Below are positions 25,801 through 37,975 of a stretch of DNA of 64,000 nt, in pieces. Numbering within the stretch: the first letter of the stretch is position 1; every line of letters starts with the position of its first letter. This stretch comes from Ficedula albicollis. Taxonomy: Eukaryota > Chordata > Aves > Passeriformes > Muscicapidae. The position numbers and the translations under genes were made by a program. Location: positions 11,591,351-11,655,350 of the forward strand of contig NC_021678.1 in the NCBI RefSeq assembly GCF_000247815.1, read 5' to 3'. The notes under the pieces are model-generated. The model had not been told where the DNA came from. It was given only the letters and a program-made list of their open reading frames with translations, and ran no database searches.

Positions 25801-28170
25801 GCTCCAGCCTTGTAGTTTTCCAAGTGGATTTGTGCCATTATAACACACAAACCAGAACTGAGTGGTGGAAATGAGTACAACAAAATATCCGCACTCCTGA
25901 TTTCACAGGTACAGTCTTCTTAATTTTTTCATATTAGTTTTACAGCAATTAATTTCTATCACTAAAATATTCCATTGTTGAAAACTCAAAAAGAAAAGAA
26001 CTTGAGTGTTTACACAGTAGAAGCAAGCAGAAAATACTAAAGAAAACATAGAATAAAATCTGCAAGTCTTTCAGACAGTCTAGGAACTTTGAGTATCAGT
26101 CAATGTGAGGTATATTTTTGGGAGTTCTAGCCTGGAACCCAAATGATCCAGGTCAGCCCAGAGGTTTCCTGCATGAACTTGATTAGGTTCAGATCTCTGA
26201 AAATACACATACATACATTCATTTTGAGCCCTAAGGAACCAATATACATAATTTGTGAACTCACTTTCTTATGAGAAAAGGTGTTCTCTCACAATCATGC
26301 TGGGTTGTAGTTCACTTTTTTTACAGTCCTATTAGTTGATGGAGATTTTAGGAAGACATTTGCCTGAATCCTTTCACTCTGCTTTAGCCACAAAAGAACA
26401 TTTATCTTCCCTCCTTGCTTTTTTAATGCTTCTGAGCATTCTGTAGGTTTTATACTTAACCTCTTTTTTTGCACATGGTTTCTATCTCCATCATCTTGCA
26501 AGTCTTCTATGCACTTGTTTTCTTTCTTCACAACTGGGCCTTCAGCTAAACCACATCCCTGCAAGACAATATCATGTATTTGGATTACTCCATCGTCTTG
26601 CAAGTCTTCTATGCACTTGTTTTCCTTCTTCACAACTGGGCCTTCAGCTTAACCAGATCCCTGCAAGACAATATCATGTATTTGGATTTGCCTTCCCTGC
26701 TTGTTCCTCCACAGGTTCTTTGTACATGCTTTGTATATGTATATTGAAGATTACAAGCATTTGATGGTAACAGCATTATCCTCAATCTGTGGTACACTCC
26801 TGAGAAAATTTTACTGCTTAAAATCCATTGCTCGGAGGCAGGCTTAGCAGAAATGACTTCTGCACTCCAGCTTCATTTCCCCAGTGCATTTGTGTTGCAA
26901 TAGTAGACTGCAATGTTTAATGTCTGCACTAAACCAGTCTGGAATAAAGGTAATACAGCCTACAGCTCAACTTGCTGTATGCTGTATGTGTGAGGAATGC
27001 ACTACAGCCATCTCATAACTGGGCCAGAACTTGTGATAGACTGTACAAACAATGTAGTCAAAGGCTATCTGCCTTAGACCTGGGTAGGTCTCTAGCATAT
27101 AAGATTTTTTGTGAAATAATTTTCTTGCATATTCTCCCAAATTATCATGCTGTGAGCTTTAATCTGTGATGCTGTCAATCTGAGCATCTTCCATTGTTAC
27201 TAAAGGCATGCAAATTAAAAGTGGAGTGTTGAGCATGCATTTGTATGTGAACCAATACCCTTCACATGCTGCAGAATATAGCCTTGAAATAAACATTTTC
27301 ATCAAGGAGAAACAGATGGAAGTGCTTTAGTTTCAATTTTGTATTAACAGAAACTTCTCATTAAACTCTTGAACTGTCACAATTGGATAGCTCTGTGTTT
27401 TCCTGCTTGGTGAGCACAGCCTGGCTGATTTTGGTGGGCTGACACTGCCATTTACACTCATAGAAGTCATTAGTTCACCCCTTTACAGATGAGATTTTCT
27501 ACCATTTGTTTAGAGTTTCTGCTTTACATTCTATCTTGTGCAAAACTGAATTCTGAACTCCAGTCAACCTTTAATTCTAAGAAACAAAGTTAGCCAACAG
27601 GGAAAGAAACTCACAGAAACAGACTGAGCTGGCCCTGGCACGCACACACTTCACCTACACCTGCAGAGGTTAAGCTCTCAGTATGGGGAAATAGATAAAT
27701 ATCTGCTAGTATTTTTAAGTACTGCTGAATGCAATCCAGTTCGTTGACTGGGAACCCCATCTGAATGCATTCTGGATGAGCCATTTATCCCTGTGTGTCA
27801 GCTGTGGCAATTTGTAATACCATTCTGAACTGATTGCTTCATTATTGTAAATGACGTTCCAGCCTCACAAAGTTTCTGGGTGGAACTTAATATGATGTAA
27901 ACACAAATAGCTATGTACCTACCTAATTTTCTCCTCCAGGAAGTAGAAAGCAAAGCAACTTGGGCATTCAGCAGCATCAAAGAGTTTTCAAGCTATTAAG
28001 AGAAGTCATTACTGTAGGGTTAACCATACAGTTTTATTAAAGAGTGATTTAATGATGATGATTAAACAGTTACTAAACAATGACAACAAGGTGGTCAAAC
28101 ACTCTATTACTTACAACACTTCTAATAATTAAGCTAGTTTGTGTGGAGTATGCTTTAGATTTAACATAAA
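22860..28170. other. Intergenic DNA, no gene recognised
   Basis: The sequence is AT-rich with scattered short open frames. None resembles a known protein or has convincing paired splice sites. It contains one 102-bp tandem duplication. Confidence 0.6.
26486..26689. repeat. Tandem duplication, 102-bp period, two copies
   Basis: The copies start with CTCCATC at 26486 and 26588 and share TCTTGCAAGTCTTCTATGCA. Only a few substitutions separate them. The period is a multiple of three, which creates a two-copy 34-residue repeat in a short minus-strand open frame. That frame has no recognised homologue. Confidence 0.85.
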
Positions 28171-28181
28171 ATGTCACTTAC

Positions 28182-28413
28182 CTTGCTGTAGATTCCAGAT
28201 GCCAGGCAAGGCATCTCTTGACCTTGAGGAGTAGCCTTGGGAGGCATCCCTGCTCCAGGGGAGATCACCACTGTGCAGCCACTGCCATGCTGGAGAGCTC
28301 AGGCTCTGGGGCTGCAGATAGCTGTAGTGTGAAGTGATTGGCTTGTAGTCAAACTCCTCTCTGGTGGCAGCCATAGAAGTTTTAGATATATCTGGTCTCA
28401 GTTCAGGCTGGTG
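28182..28413 (-). CDS. Candidate coding exon of an unrecognised gene
   Basis: The minus strand is open from a possible acceptor (GTTAACAG, ending at 28414) to a perfect donor (CAAG|GTAAGT at 28182/28181). An ATG at 28374-28372 starts MAATREEFDYKPITSHYSYL, and 64 codons follow before the donor. The upstream 13 codons read HQPELRPDISKTS, so this could be an internal exon or a first coding exon. The peptide is rich in Ser, Trp, Tyr and Pro and has no membrane segment. Its GC content is clearly above the surrounding DNA. No family was recognised and no partner exon could be assigned with confidence. It may be a lineage-specific gene, a non-coding exon or chance. Confidence 0.3.
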
Positions 28414-29993
28414 CTGTTAACTCCCAGTAAGATCCAAATTCTTTAGGTGAAGAGATATAGCTTAGCATAATTTCTTCAGGTTTGCACAGCAGGGCTGGTT
28501 TCAGCCAAGCCTATTTGTTGGTGATGCCAACAAGTGGCGTACCACTGACTCAGAGTAGGTGTGCCCATTGCACCATAAAATTTGGGAAAGGATTTGGGAA
28601 AGAAATATCTCAATTCTTATATTCCCTCACCTCTGATGTAACTGTTCATACTTCTATCTCCCAGCAATGCTTCCGTTGTACTCCTGATAGAAAGAGGTGA
28701 GATTTGGAGTCTTTCACAAAGCTCAATTTAGCCTTGATTCTGGCTTTCACACCTTTTAGCTTCTCCCATCAGGTCATAAACCCACAGCTTTTTACCTTTA
28801 CTGTCCTATTCACTAGAACAGAACCCTCTCCTGTATTTTCTGTTCTGCTCTCCTCACCTTTAAATCCTATGTCAGAATATAGCATATTGAACTATTCTTC
28901 TTTTCCTTCATCTACTATATGCCCCTCTTTGATATTTGTGTGGTAATTCTGTAAAGAAAGGAATGCCTATATGTGTATTAAATGTGTCAAAACAGTCAGG
29001 AAGCTGAAAATACGACTACTCAGTAAACGTCAAAATCTGGGCAATTTCAGCTCACTATAAGCCTAGTATGTGGCTTTAGCCTGTTCATTCTTCAAATTCC
29101 CTTCCCTAACACTGGAAATAAATACCATTAATCAGTCCTCAGTGTGATGATAAAAACCAAGAGGACTACATAAAGATAAATATTCTACATGTACAGCACT
29201 TCTTTGTAACTATTAGTCAGAATTGAAAGGCCTAATAAAAAATTCTCAAGACTATAAAAAACACAGCTCAAACTGTAGTTAAAAGTGTAGCTTTTCAGAG
29301 GTTCTGAATCATTAATGCCTGTGGGGGTCATCTGTGCACAGCAAGCTCTGAGGGGCTTCTTCACCTCACTAATGATATGGATCAGCACCTCCTCAAACCA
29401 TGCCTCCAGCTGCAACAGTGTCCTGCTGTGGCAAAACAGCTCTTTGGGGCATAACTCTTGGAACATAACAAACCAAGTTTCATATAGAGAATCATCTTCC
29501 CATGACTCAGCCCTGACTCACCAGGAGCCTTCTCCACATTTAAGGAAAAACCATGTCGTTCAAGCCATCTTTAGCACTGATGACCTTTTAAGCAAGATTG
29601 CTCAAAATATTTTGCAACTATTAAGAAAAGCAAGCACTGAAAGATTGCCTTTCATAGGTGTCCCAGCCCAGCCTTGCTTGCAGGTAAGCACTCTAACCAC
29701 AGAGTAGGGATCAGATCCTGAGTGAGCTGGACAACACGGTATATAACTGAAGCTGGACAGAGTCAGATATGTGTTCTTGGTAATGACAGCAACGAGAGAG
29801 CATTTGTGTGAAAGGAAGAAAGTAAATTCAGATCTGAGTAAGCGTTCTTCCGACAAGCATAGCTGATACTTTGAATCAGCACATACTTTGCTTGCCTTCC
29901 AGTTGCAGGGAGCGAGAGTCTCCTGGTGGTGTGGGAGTGCACAGCGGTGCAGCCTCGGTGGCCTCGTGGCGCAGGTGTCCTGCACCCCAACAA

Positions 29994-30728
29994 TCTCCTC
30001 TCCTCTCCTCTCCTCTCCTCTCCTCTCCTCTCCTCTCCTCTCCTCTCCTCTCCTCTCCTCTCCTCTCCTCTCCTCTCCTCTCCTCTCCTCTCCTCTCCTC
30101 TCCTCTCCTCTCCTCTCCTCTCCTCTCCTCTCCTCTCCTCTCCTCTCCTCTCCTCTCCTCTCCTCTCCTCTCCTCTCCTCTCCTCTCCTCTCCTCTCCTC
30201 TCCTCTCCTCTCCTCTCCTCTCCTCTCCTCTCCTCTCCTCTCCTCTCCTCTCCTCTCCTCTCCTCTCCTCTCCTCTCCTCTCCTCTCCTCTCCTCTCCTC
30301 TCCTCTCCTCTCCTCTCCTCTCCTCTCCTCTCCTCTCCTCTCCTCTCCTCTCCTCTCCTCTCCTCTCCTCTCCTCTCCTCTCCTCTCCTCTCCTCTCCTC
30401 TCCTCTCCTCTCCTCTCCTCTCCTCTCCTCTCCTCTCCTCTCCTCTCCTCTCCTCTCCTCTCCTCTCCTCTCCTCTCCTCTCCTCTCCTCTCCTCTCCTC
30501 TCCTCTCCTCTCCTCTCCTCTCCTCTCCTCTCCTCTCCTCTCCTCTCCTCTCCTCTCCTCTCCTCTCCTCTCCTCTCCTCTCCTCTCCTCTCCTCTCCTC
30601 TCCTCTCCTCTCCTCTCCTCTCCTCTCCTCTCCTCTCCTCTCCTCTCCTCTCCTCTCCTCTCCTCTCCTCTCCTCTCCTCTCCTCTCCTCTCCTCTCCTC
30701 TCCTCTCCTCTCCTCTCCTCTCCTCCTC
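29994..30728. repeat. Pentanucleotide microsatellite (CTCCT)n, about 735 bp
   Basis: About 147 pure copies of CTCCT on the plus strand (AGGAG on the minus), ending at TCCTCCTCAG. The polypurine/polypyrimidine tract can adopt triplex or G-quadruplex-like forms. It produces open frames in several frames (Leu-Ser-Ser-Pro-Leu on plus, Gly-Glu-Glu-Arg-Arg on minus) that are not genes. Confidence 0.98.
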
Positions 30729-31297
30729 AGGTGATTACAGTTGGCCTGAAATGCTTTTTGGTTTGCTTTAGCTTTTTTTGTTTTGTACCTCTTATCCTTA
30801 TTTTGAACCCTGCAAACCGCCTTTGATTGAAGCCTCAAGGAAGGGAGCTTCATTGCATCCTGAACTAGACTTTCATTTTCATATTTAGAAGCAATAAAAA
30901 AAAAAAAAAAGAAATTTCTGTTTTCTACAAAGCAGCTGCCATCAGCAAAGCCTGTTATCTGAGCTGGCTCAAAGCACAAAGGAATGACAGCTCGGTGCTA
31001 ACATTTAAGATTCAGAATTTCAGTCTATTTTAATACATTCCATGATGAGTCAGAGTCCTCTCCGAGAAATATGGAAAGACATTTTTTCTTTTCTTAAAAT
31101 AGTTGTGCTATTTCATCTCAGAAATACTTAACACCCATAAATATGAGCCACTGACATTCCTGCTTCCTCCAATTTTAATTTGCTTACACAGCAGAGAACT
31201 CAAAGAGTTAAAAGATTTAAGAATGATACTCACATGTAAATAGACCAGAATTATGTAAGTGTCTGAGTTTACAGTTCAGCTGCAGATTGTGGCTAGT

Positions 31298-31383
<86 letters not shown>
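31298..31383 (+). repeat. Pure G homopolymer, 86 nt
   Basis: An uninterrupted run of G in otherwise AT-rich non-coding DNA, between GGCTAGT and AAGATACATG. Unlike the other three G tracts it is not in a CpG island. Confidence 0.95.
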
Positions 31384-31384
<1 letters not shown>

Positions 31385-34300
31385 AGATACATGCACACAA
31401 TAATTCTCATTTATTTCTCAGTTAGCCATAGATTTACCAACAGAGGGAGTCCTCTTACTGTCTACTAAAGCTTCTGTCAAAGTGCTGGTGTCCCTGCTGA
31501 GCTGTATCACTGCACTAATAGCAAGGATGAAAAAGATTTGCAAAACAGAGTCACCTCAGGGTATGTAGCAAATCAAAACATGGGGTAATATCACACATGA
31601 AATCACTAGAAGTGCACTGGAGGATTCAAGTGGCCATTTGTGTTATTACAGCAATTATATCTTTGGGCAGAGCTATGAAATATCTATGAGAGTAATTACT
31701 CTTAAATACATTGAGAAGAATTATGCCAGACAAACATATAGTTCCCCTATGCCTGCAAATCAATGTTTAACTCTAAAACTCCTTTGAGTTCTTTCCTGTT
31801 GTTGTAGTCATAACTTGTCAAACAGCAACTATTCAGGCTGTGGTCTGGAGGAAACAAAATGTTTTTTTAAAAAAACAAACACAAAAAAATATAAACCAAC
31901 CAAACAAAAAAAAAACAAAACAAAACAAAAACAAAAAACCCCACAACAAACAAAACCCAAGACTTTCTTCTACATTGTGATTTCCTTAAAGGATCATGTA
32001 GTTTTAATCCCAACTGAACTAACTTGCATATAGTAAGACCTTCAGAACTTCACTTGCTTCTTCATCACAGAATAAACCAAACTTTCTTGTGAACTATGAG
32101 AATGTTAATTTAGTATTTTATAGCCACTGTTTGGATCATTTGGTTTCTGCTGCTTACCCCTTTCTTGAAGTGGCCAGTTCCCTTCTGAGTTGATGAAAGG
32201 ATTTCAACAGATGATCTGATAATGACATGAATCATGTTCCAGATTAGCTTGGACACAGCATTTTAGTCCATTTAAGAGGGAAAAAAAAAGCAGAAATAAT
32301 GCTATACTTATTACATCAAAGTAAACACTTCACAACTATGATGTATTGCCAGGGCTAACAGTTTTGTGAAATATTAAGTAACCAAACCAAGAACTGAGCA
32401 GCAATCAGGTATGGTAATTTACTAGCAGTAGTATAAGGACAAAAATATGAGGTTACAATCACATCTGTGTGACAGTAGCTCCTTCCTTCTCACAGAAATT
32501 GTTATTTTTATGGCAGTCAAGACTGAAGTGCTCATGAAGCAACTCCTAAACCTCTGGTTTTTTTCAGCTTGATATATCCCAGTGAATGTTCAGAAAAATG
32601 AAAAAACAAAACCAGTATTACCTGCGTCTGTTCCATCCCCTTTTGTCCTGGAACCCAGACTTACACTGAGATTCCAGCAGCAGACTTAACCTCAACCAAT
32701 TATCTTCTAAAATGACTTCAGGATAGGTAAACCAGTGCCAAGAAAACTCAAGAAAAACTCAAAGAAAACAAGAACTGCAACAAAATTTAGCCGAATTATT
32801 GATGGGAATAAAATTGATTTTTTTTCTTCATCATTTTCAGATGAGTAAAGTTCTTTGTTTTCTATTTCTTGTTAATACTGCAAACAGATCAGTTTTGCAA
32901 GTTTTGGACATCTGGCTATTTTAGATAAACATTCCAACCTTTTAAGTGTTTACAGACTAAACTGTAGAGCTAAATGTTTATGTTGCACTGAATAACTTCA
33001 GCTTTGTATTTAACAGAAAGACTGCTAAAGTAATATTGTTTCAATCACTAGGTGAAGACATGCTACTGAAATAACCAACATTTTAAAGGAAGATATTAAT
33101 ACTAGTCTGTCCATAAATATTTAATACATCTCTATGTAGCAGCCTTTATAGTTGGAATATATAAAACTGCCACAGTTTATAGGGTTTCTAATTTTAAACT
33201 TATTCCCAGACCCTTCAAAAACAATTATTACAGCCTTTAGCTTCTATGAAAACTAGAATGTAGCTTTTTGGGTTTCAAATAGTATGTTCCTTCCCTAATT
33301 CTAGTTTAATATGAAATAAATCCTTGGCCATGTATTTCAAGGAACATGGCCTCAGATATTGCTAGGAACAGGGTTTGGATCCTATTGTTCTACCTGTACA
33401 GAGCAAGAGTTTTTACCCTGACAAATGCAAAACTACATAGAGCAGAGAACTGGTCTGGCCCAGAAAAGAGAATTTCTGGACCAAAATATCTGTTCTCAAT
33501 CAAATTTCTTCTCAGGTTCAAATACCAATCTAGCTGTTGCCTGCTAAGATTAATTTGAATCATGTCTCTCTCTCTCTGTGGTATTTACATTTTTCTTACT
33601 CTCTGGGGACAGCAACAATATCTCATGGTGTGTAAATCTGAAAGTATTTCATTCACTCCAGAATACCACTTTGCTCACAAAATGAAAACAATCTGGGGTA
33701 CAATATTGCTTCTAAAAGAAGAAAAACAACATGAAGAGAGTTGCACAGTGGCATCAGCTTTCAGGCTGTGTTATTCATTGCTCAGCTGCTCATGTAGAGA
33801 CTTTCTACGTTACAGCAACACAATGCAGATGAGGATATTTCTTAACTTCTGTGGCTAACTTGTATGTTTCCATTTCACTGTGAGTTTTGGCTGGATGTGT
33901 TTTCCACAAGGTCAGAAGAGTTTGCCCTGGATGGGCTCCTCTGGGGACCGTACCATTACACGTTTCCTGTTTTGCGCACGACAGCACAGTGAGCTTTTTC
34001 AAAGACACAAGCTGTGTGCATAAGTCTTCTGAGCAGAGTTACTACTGTGCTAGTGCAAGAGTAAGACAGAACAAAGGAAAGAACCCTTGACTGAAACCCT
34101 TACCATCTTTCTATCGAGTCCTTCAGAACCTGAATTCAAGCCCACTGCTCAAAGAAGTTGAATTCAAAGAGCAAGCACCTCCGGGTTTAGCTTGTGTTTT
34201 CAAATTCCTGAGTGTAAAATAATCAAATATAGCATTTATGTTTTGTCTTTTGTCCATTGCTTAGGCAAGTCAGTTTTCACTGTGTCAGAGTAGTTGCATT

Positions 34301-34733
34301 AGCACTTCTCAAGTCTGGTAAGGTGAAGTTACCTGAGACTCAGAACAGACATAGCCTTTCTAATGAGCCTAGAGATAATGAGGCAGCAGTTCCTGAGCTA
34401 GCTGATAAAAACTGGCATCACTGTTCCTTTTTCACAAACTGCTTCACCTATGCTTAAAACAGCTCCTTACCTCAAATAATTTTCTGAAAGCTTCAAGCTA
34501 TTTAGAGGCTGAACCATGTCAAGTGATTTACAGTAACTATGCTGTATGAAGACACATTTACTGTTTTCAAAGGAACTAACATCTGCAAGAGTTTTCTGTC
34601 ATTATGTTGCATTGTAAAAGGATATTTTTAAAGAGATGGCAACAGTAAAAGCATGAAAATTACAAAGGGAATGTAAAGGAAATGACTATCAAGAAACACA
34701 GTTTTGGGGTTTTCTTAATCAGTTCAAGAGGAA
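31384..34733. other. Intergenic DNA, no gene recognised
   Basis: The sequence is AT-rich. It includes an A-rich low-complexity patch at about 31860-31965 (AAAC-type runs). No exon or RNA gene was recognised. Confidence 0.6.
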
Positions 34734-34873
34734 ATGCAACATAGACACCCATTTGAAAGTCCTGGTGATGATCTACCAAACTGAGGAGAGTGCTGTAATT
34801 TTGATGCAACATAGACACCCATTTAAAAGTCCTGGTGATCATCTACCAAACTGAGGAGAGTGCTGTAATTTTA
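34734..34873. repeat. Tandem duplication, 70-bp period, two copies
   Basis: The copies start ATGCAACATAGACACCCATT at 34734 and 34804 and differ at only a few positions. Confidence 0.9.
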
Positions 34874-34961
34874 AAATGGTTTATATCAGCTAAGTATCTC
34901 TGAAATTATGCCTGAAGACTTGATGTAGATCTCACTTTTTCCAAGACTGCTGGAATCACAG

Positions 34962-35280
34962 TTCAAAACAGAATACTGCATCCCTCATGCACATTTCTAC
35001 TGCTGTCTGAACAAATAGCATTTTTGGAGCATCTCAAAGATGAGAAAGAAATTATCTTAAATGGCCAGGTTTGTCCTGCTTCAAAACAGAATACTGCATT
35101 CCTCATGCACATTTCTACTGCTGTCTGGACAAATAGCATTTTTGGAGCATCTCAAAGATGGTTCAAAACAGAATACTGCATCCCTCATGCACATTTCTAC
35201 TGCTGTCTGAACAAATAGCATTTTTGGAGCATCTCAAAGATGAGAAAGAAATTATCTTAAATGGCCAGGTTTGTCCTGAC
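34962..35280. repeat. Three-copy tandem repeat, 118/82-bp units
   Basis: Units start TTCAAAACAGAATACTGCAT at 34962, 35080 and 35162. The middle unit lacks a segment of about 36 bp (from GAGAAAGAAATTATC to TTTGTCCTG) that the first and third contain. Identity is otherwise near perfect. Confidence 0.9.
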
Positions 35281-35651
35281 CTGATCTTGAAATAATGCCA
35301 TTCTCCATACAGGAAAAAAATAAAAAGGAGGACTTTTGACTAATTGATAGAATCCAATAGTCCTCAAAATTGGGACTGTTATTCATAGTTCACTAAATTT
35401 TCCTGTGAGAAAATGCTTGCAGTATATGGGACAGAACAGCAGGAGGGAGAAAGAAATTACTTAAATGGCCAGGTTTGTCCTGACCTGATCTTGAAATAAT
35501 GCCATTCTCCATACAGGAAAAAAATACAAAGGAGGACTTTTGACTAGTTGATAGAATCCAATAGTCCTCAAAATTGGGACTGTTATTCATAGTTCACTAA
35601 ATTTTCCTGTGAGAAAATGCTTGCAGTATATGGGACAGAACAGCAGGAGGG
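35242..35651. repeat. Tandem duplication, about 205-bp period, two copies
   Basis: The copies start GAGAAAGAAATTA at 35242 and 35447 and both end with ACAGAACAGCAGGAGGG. The first copy begins inside the third unit of the preceding repeat, so the two duplications are nested. Confidence 0.9.
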
Positions 35652-37680
35652 GATCAAGACAGCCTTCGTTTTTGGGAGCTTCAGCCAGCAGGGATTCCCA
35701 GGCATACCAGGACTGAGATGGAGGGTGCTGTGTGCTCCCTGCCCTCTGGTGATTTCTGCATTATTATCATCCCAAAGGAACCTCTGCCTTTGAGAAGCCT
35801 GGCTTGCCTGCTCCAGCAATCGGGAATGGAAAGCATTGACAAAGATGAGCCCCAAACAGTGCATTGTCCTGCAGGATATTGGTATCTAAACTTAACATTT
35901 TGGGAAAACAATTCAAAGGATGAATTTAAGAAAATACATAGAAACATCATCATTCTTTTCTGGTATTTCCAAGTATCCTGGCAACAGAGTATTTCCTCAG
36001 TAACCAGTAGCCTGTTCCAGCTACAAAGATGGACCATCTCACTTCACACACAGTGAAAAACAGGTATAGAGAACAATCTGATGTCTGCCTGAATCCCTCA
36101 GTGAGATCTGTGGAGGCAGATCCATAAACAGTATGCATGAAATTCAGTGCAGGACTGGAGCTGAATTCTCTGTTCTGTCAGCTGTTGGTAGCGTGCAAGA
36201 CCCCGGCCAGTGAACTCAGATCAAGCCTCAACAGGCACATGCTCACCTCTTAAAATAGTACAGTCTGGCAATAGGTTGTAAAAAGGCAAAGATACACATG
36301 CTATAAAACCTAATTACCATTGCAGCCTGTGTCATGGCCTGCCATTGCACACAATGCACAGTAAAGGAAGTGTTTTATCCAGAACACTGACAGCTCAGCG
36401 TGTCACCCCTGGAGTGAAGAAGCACATCAAAGGAGAGATTTCTATCTATTTTCCTATAATGAAATATTTTGAAGGAATGGGCTTATAGATGTTAGAAATG
36501 GGGAACACATACCATTGATTCATCTAGTTGTATTCCATACCTAAACAAATCTGATCTCAACTGTACATTTATGCGTGCTCCAGCCAAACTACCCTGTATG
36601 TGACAAAAATATTCCACTGCCTTCATCTTTGCAGTCTTATACTGTTCACCATCAACAGAGGAATTTCCCTTTCCTGACTACAACCTGATAGTCTCTGTTA
36701 TGTCACTGTTTAATTACTCACTCCACTCTCCAATGTTTGAGTTCACCAAGTATTTGCTGGCATTTACCTTCAATTCTCTGTTGGGGGACTTCAGCTCTCT
36801 GAGGGTTGGAAAAAAATTACATTCTCTATTCATGGCTCTAGTAATGCACAATATGAAGTGCTAGCTCTGCACATATTTTCTAGTCTGTCCATATTTTCCA
36901 AATATAATAACTGGGTACTGACTATCAATAAAATGGCCAGTGTTGATCACTGCCTTCTGCACCTACAACCCCAAGCTTGCTTCACATGTATTTCCTTGCC
37001 AGAACATTAAATAAACCTGAGTATGCTATGCCTTTATTCCGACCCTCCCGTATTTTTTAGTTTCCAACTATCCTTCCATAAAATAATGACACCATATAAG
37101 ATGCATGATCTATGGCAAAGCAAATTTGTTTATTTCTTATTCAGGGATCATATTTCCACAGTTATTTCTCAGCCTATTCTAACATTTACAGTTTCTCTAA
37201 ATCTGATATTTTATGAATATTTTACTAAAATGCTGCTCCTATTTTCTTTTACAATAGGTTCATGATGTATTTTCAATGAATGTATTTAAATCAGTAGTTC
37301 ATTTATGTACTGGAGAGTAAAAAAATAAAAGAATAAACATTTGTTCAGTGTTATCTCCCACTGTGCCTTGCATTTGCAATCTATTGCTTCTAACCCTGAG
37401 TTCAACTCCAAATTTATTATACTCTAGGCTTTTAAAATTTGTTTGAAGCTTATCAATTGAAACTCTACAGTCCTAATAGTGAAACTTAAGAAACAGTTTA
37501 CTTACCATCTGTGTCAAATTAGACTCTCACTTCTACCTCTGTGGCCAGAAATAGAAGAACTGAGCAACGTCATTTTTAAAATCTTTTTTCTAGGATTTGG
37601 GGAAAGGGGGGGGAAGGCTTTAGTAGTGCAGCCACTTCACCAGATACAAGTTATTAACAGGAATTACTTACCTTCATTCA

Positions 37681-37694
37681 TATATATATATATA
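37681..37694. repeat. Short (TA)n microsatellite
   Basis: Seven perfect TA dinucleotides, followed by GTGTTC. Confidence 0.9.
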
Positions 37695-37827
37695 GTGTTC
37701 TATACTCTATCTAATGTCTAAGAGATTGACACGAGCAAATCACGTAAAACCTAAGCTGAATTACGTGGGTAAGAGAACTTCTTCAGAATATTCCACAAAA
37801 CAGTGCCTGATGTGTCTGAAGAAAGTC

Positions 37828-37975
37828 AACATTCAAAATCCACTTGGATTTCTAGTCAGGAAAGGCCCACAGAATAGGGAAACTCTCCCCTCAAGATAAC
37901 TAACATTCAAAATCCACTTGGATTTCTGGTCAGGAAAGGCCGACAGAATAGGGAAACTCTCCCCTCAAGATAACC
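37828..37975. repeat. Tandem duplication, 74-bp period, two copies
   Basis: The copies start AACATTCAAAATCCACTTGG at 37828 and 37902. They differ by about two bases. Confidence 0.9.

Noticed and set aside
26295..26633. 112-codon minus-strand frame with an internal repeat (KKENKCIEDLQDDG)
   Set aside because: The repeat comes from the 102-bp tandem duplication, and the rest resembles no known protein.
29871..30979. Open frames of 281-367 codons with Leu-Ser-Ser-Pro-Leu or Gly-Glu-Glu-Arg-Arg repeats
   Set aside because: They are translations of the CTCCT microsatellite on both strands.
35583..36056. Overlapping 93-118-codon frames on both strands in a GC-richer patch
   Set aside because: No homologue was recognised and frames on both strands are open, which fits base composition and not coding. 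A non-coding exon cannot be excluded.
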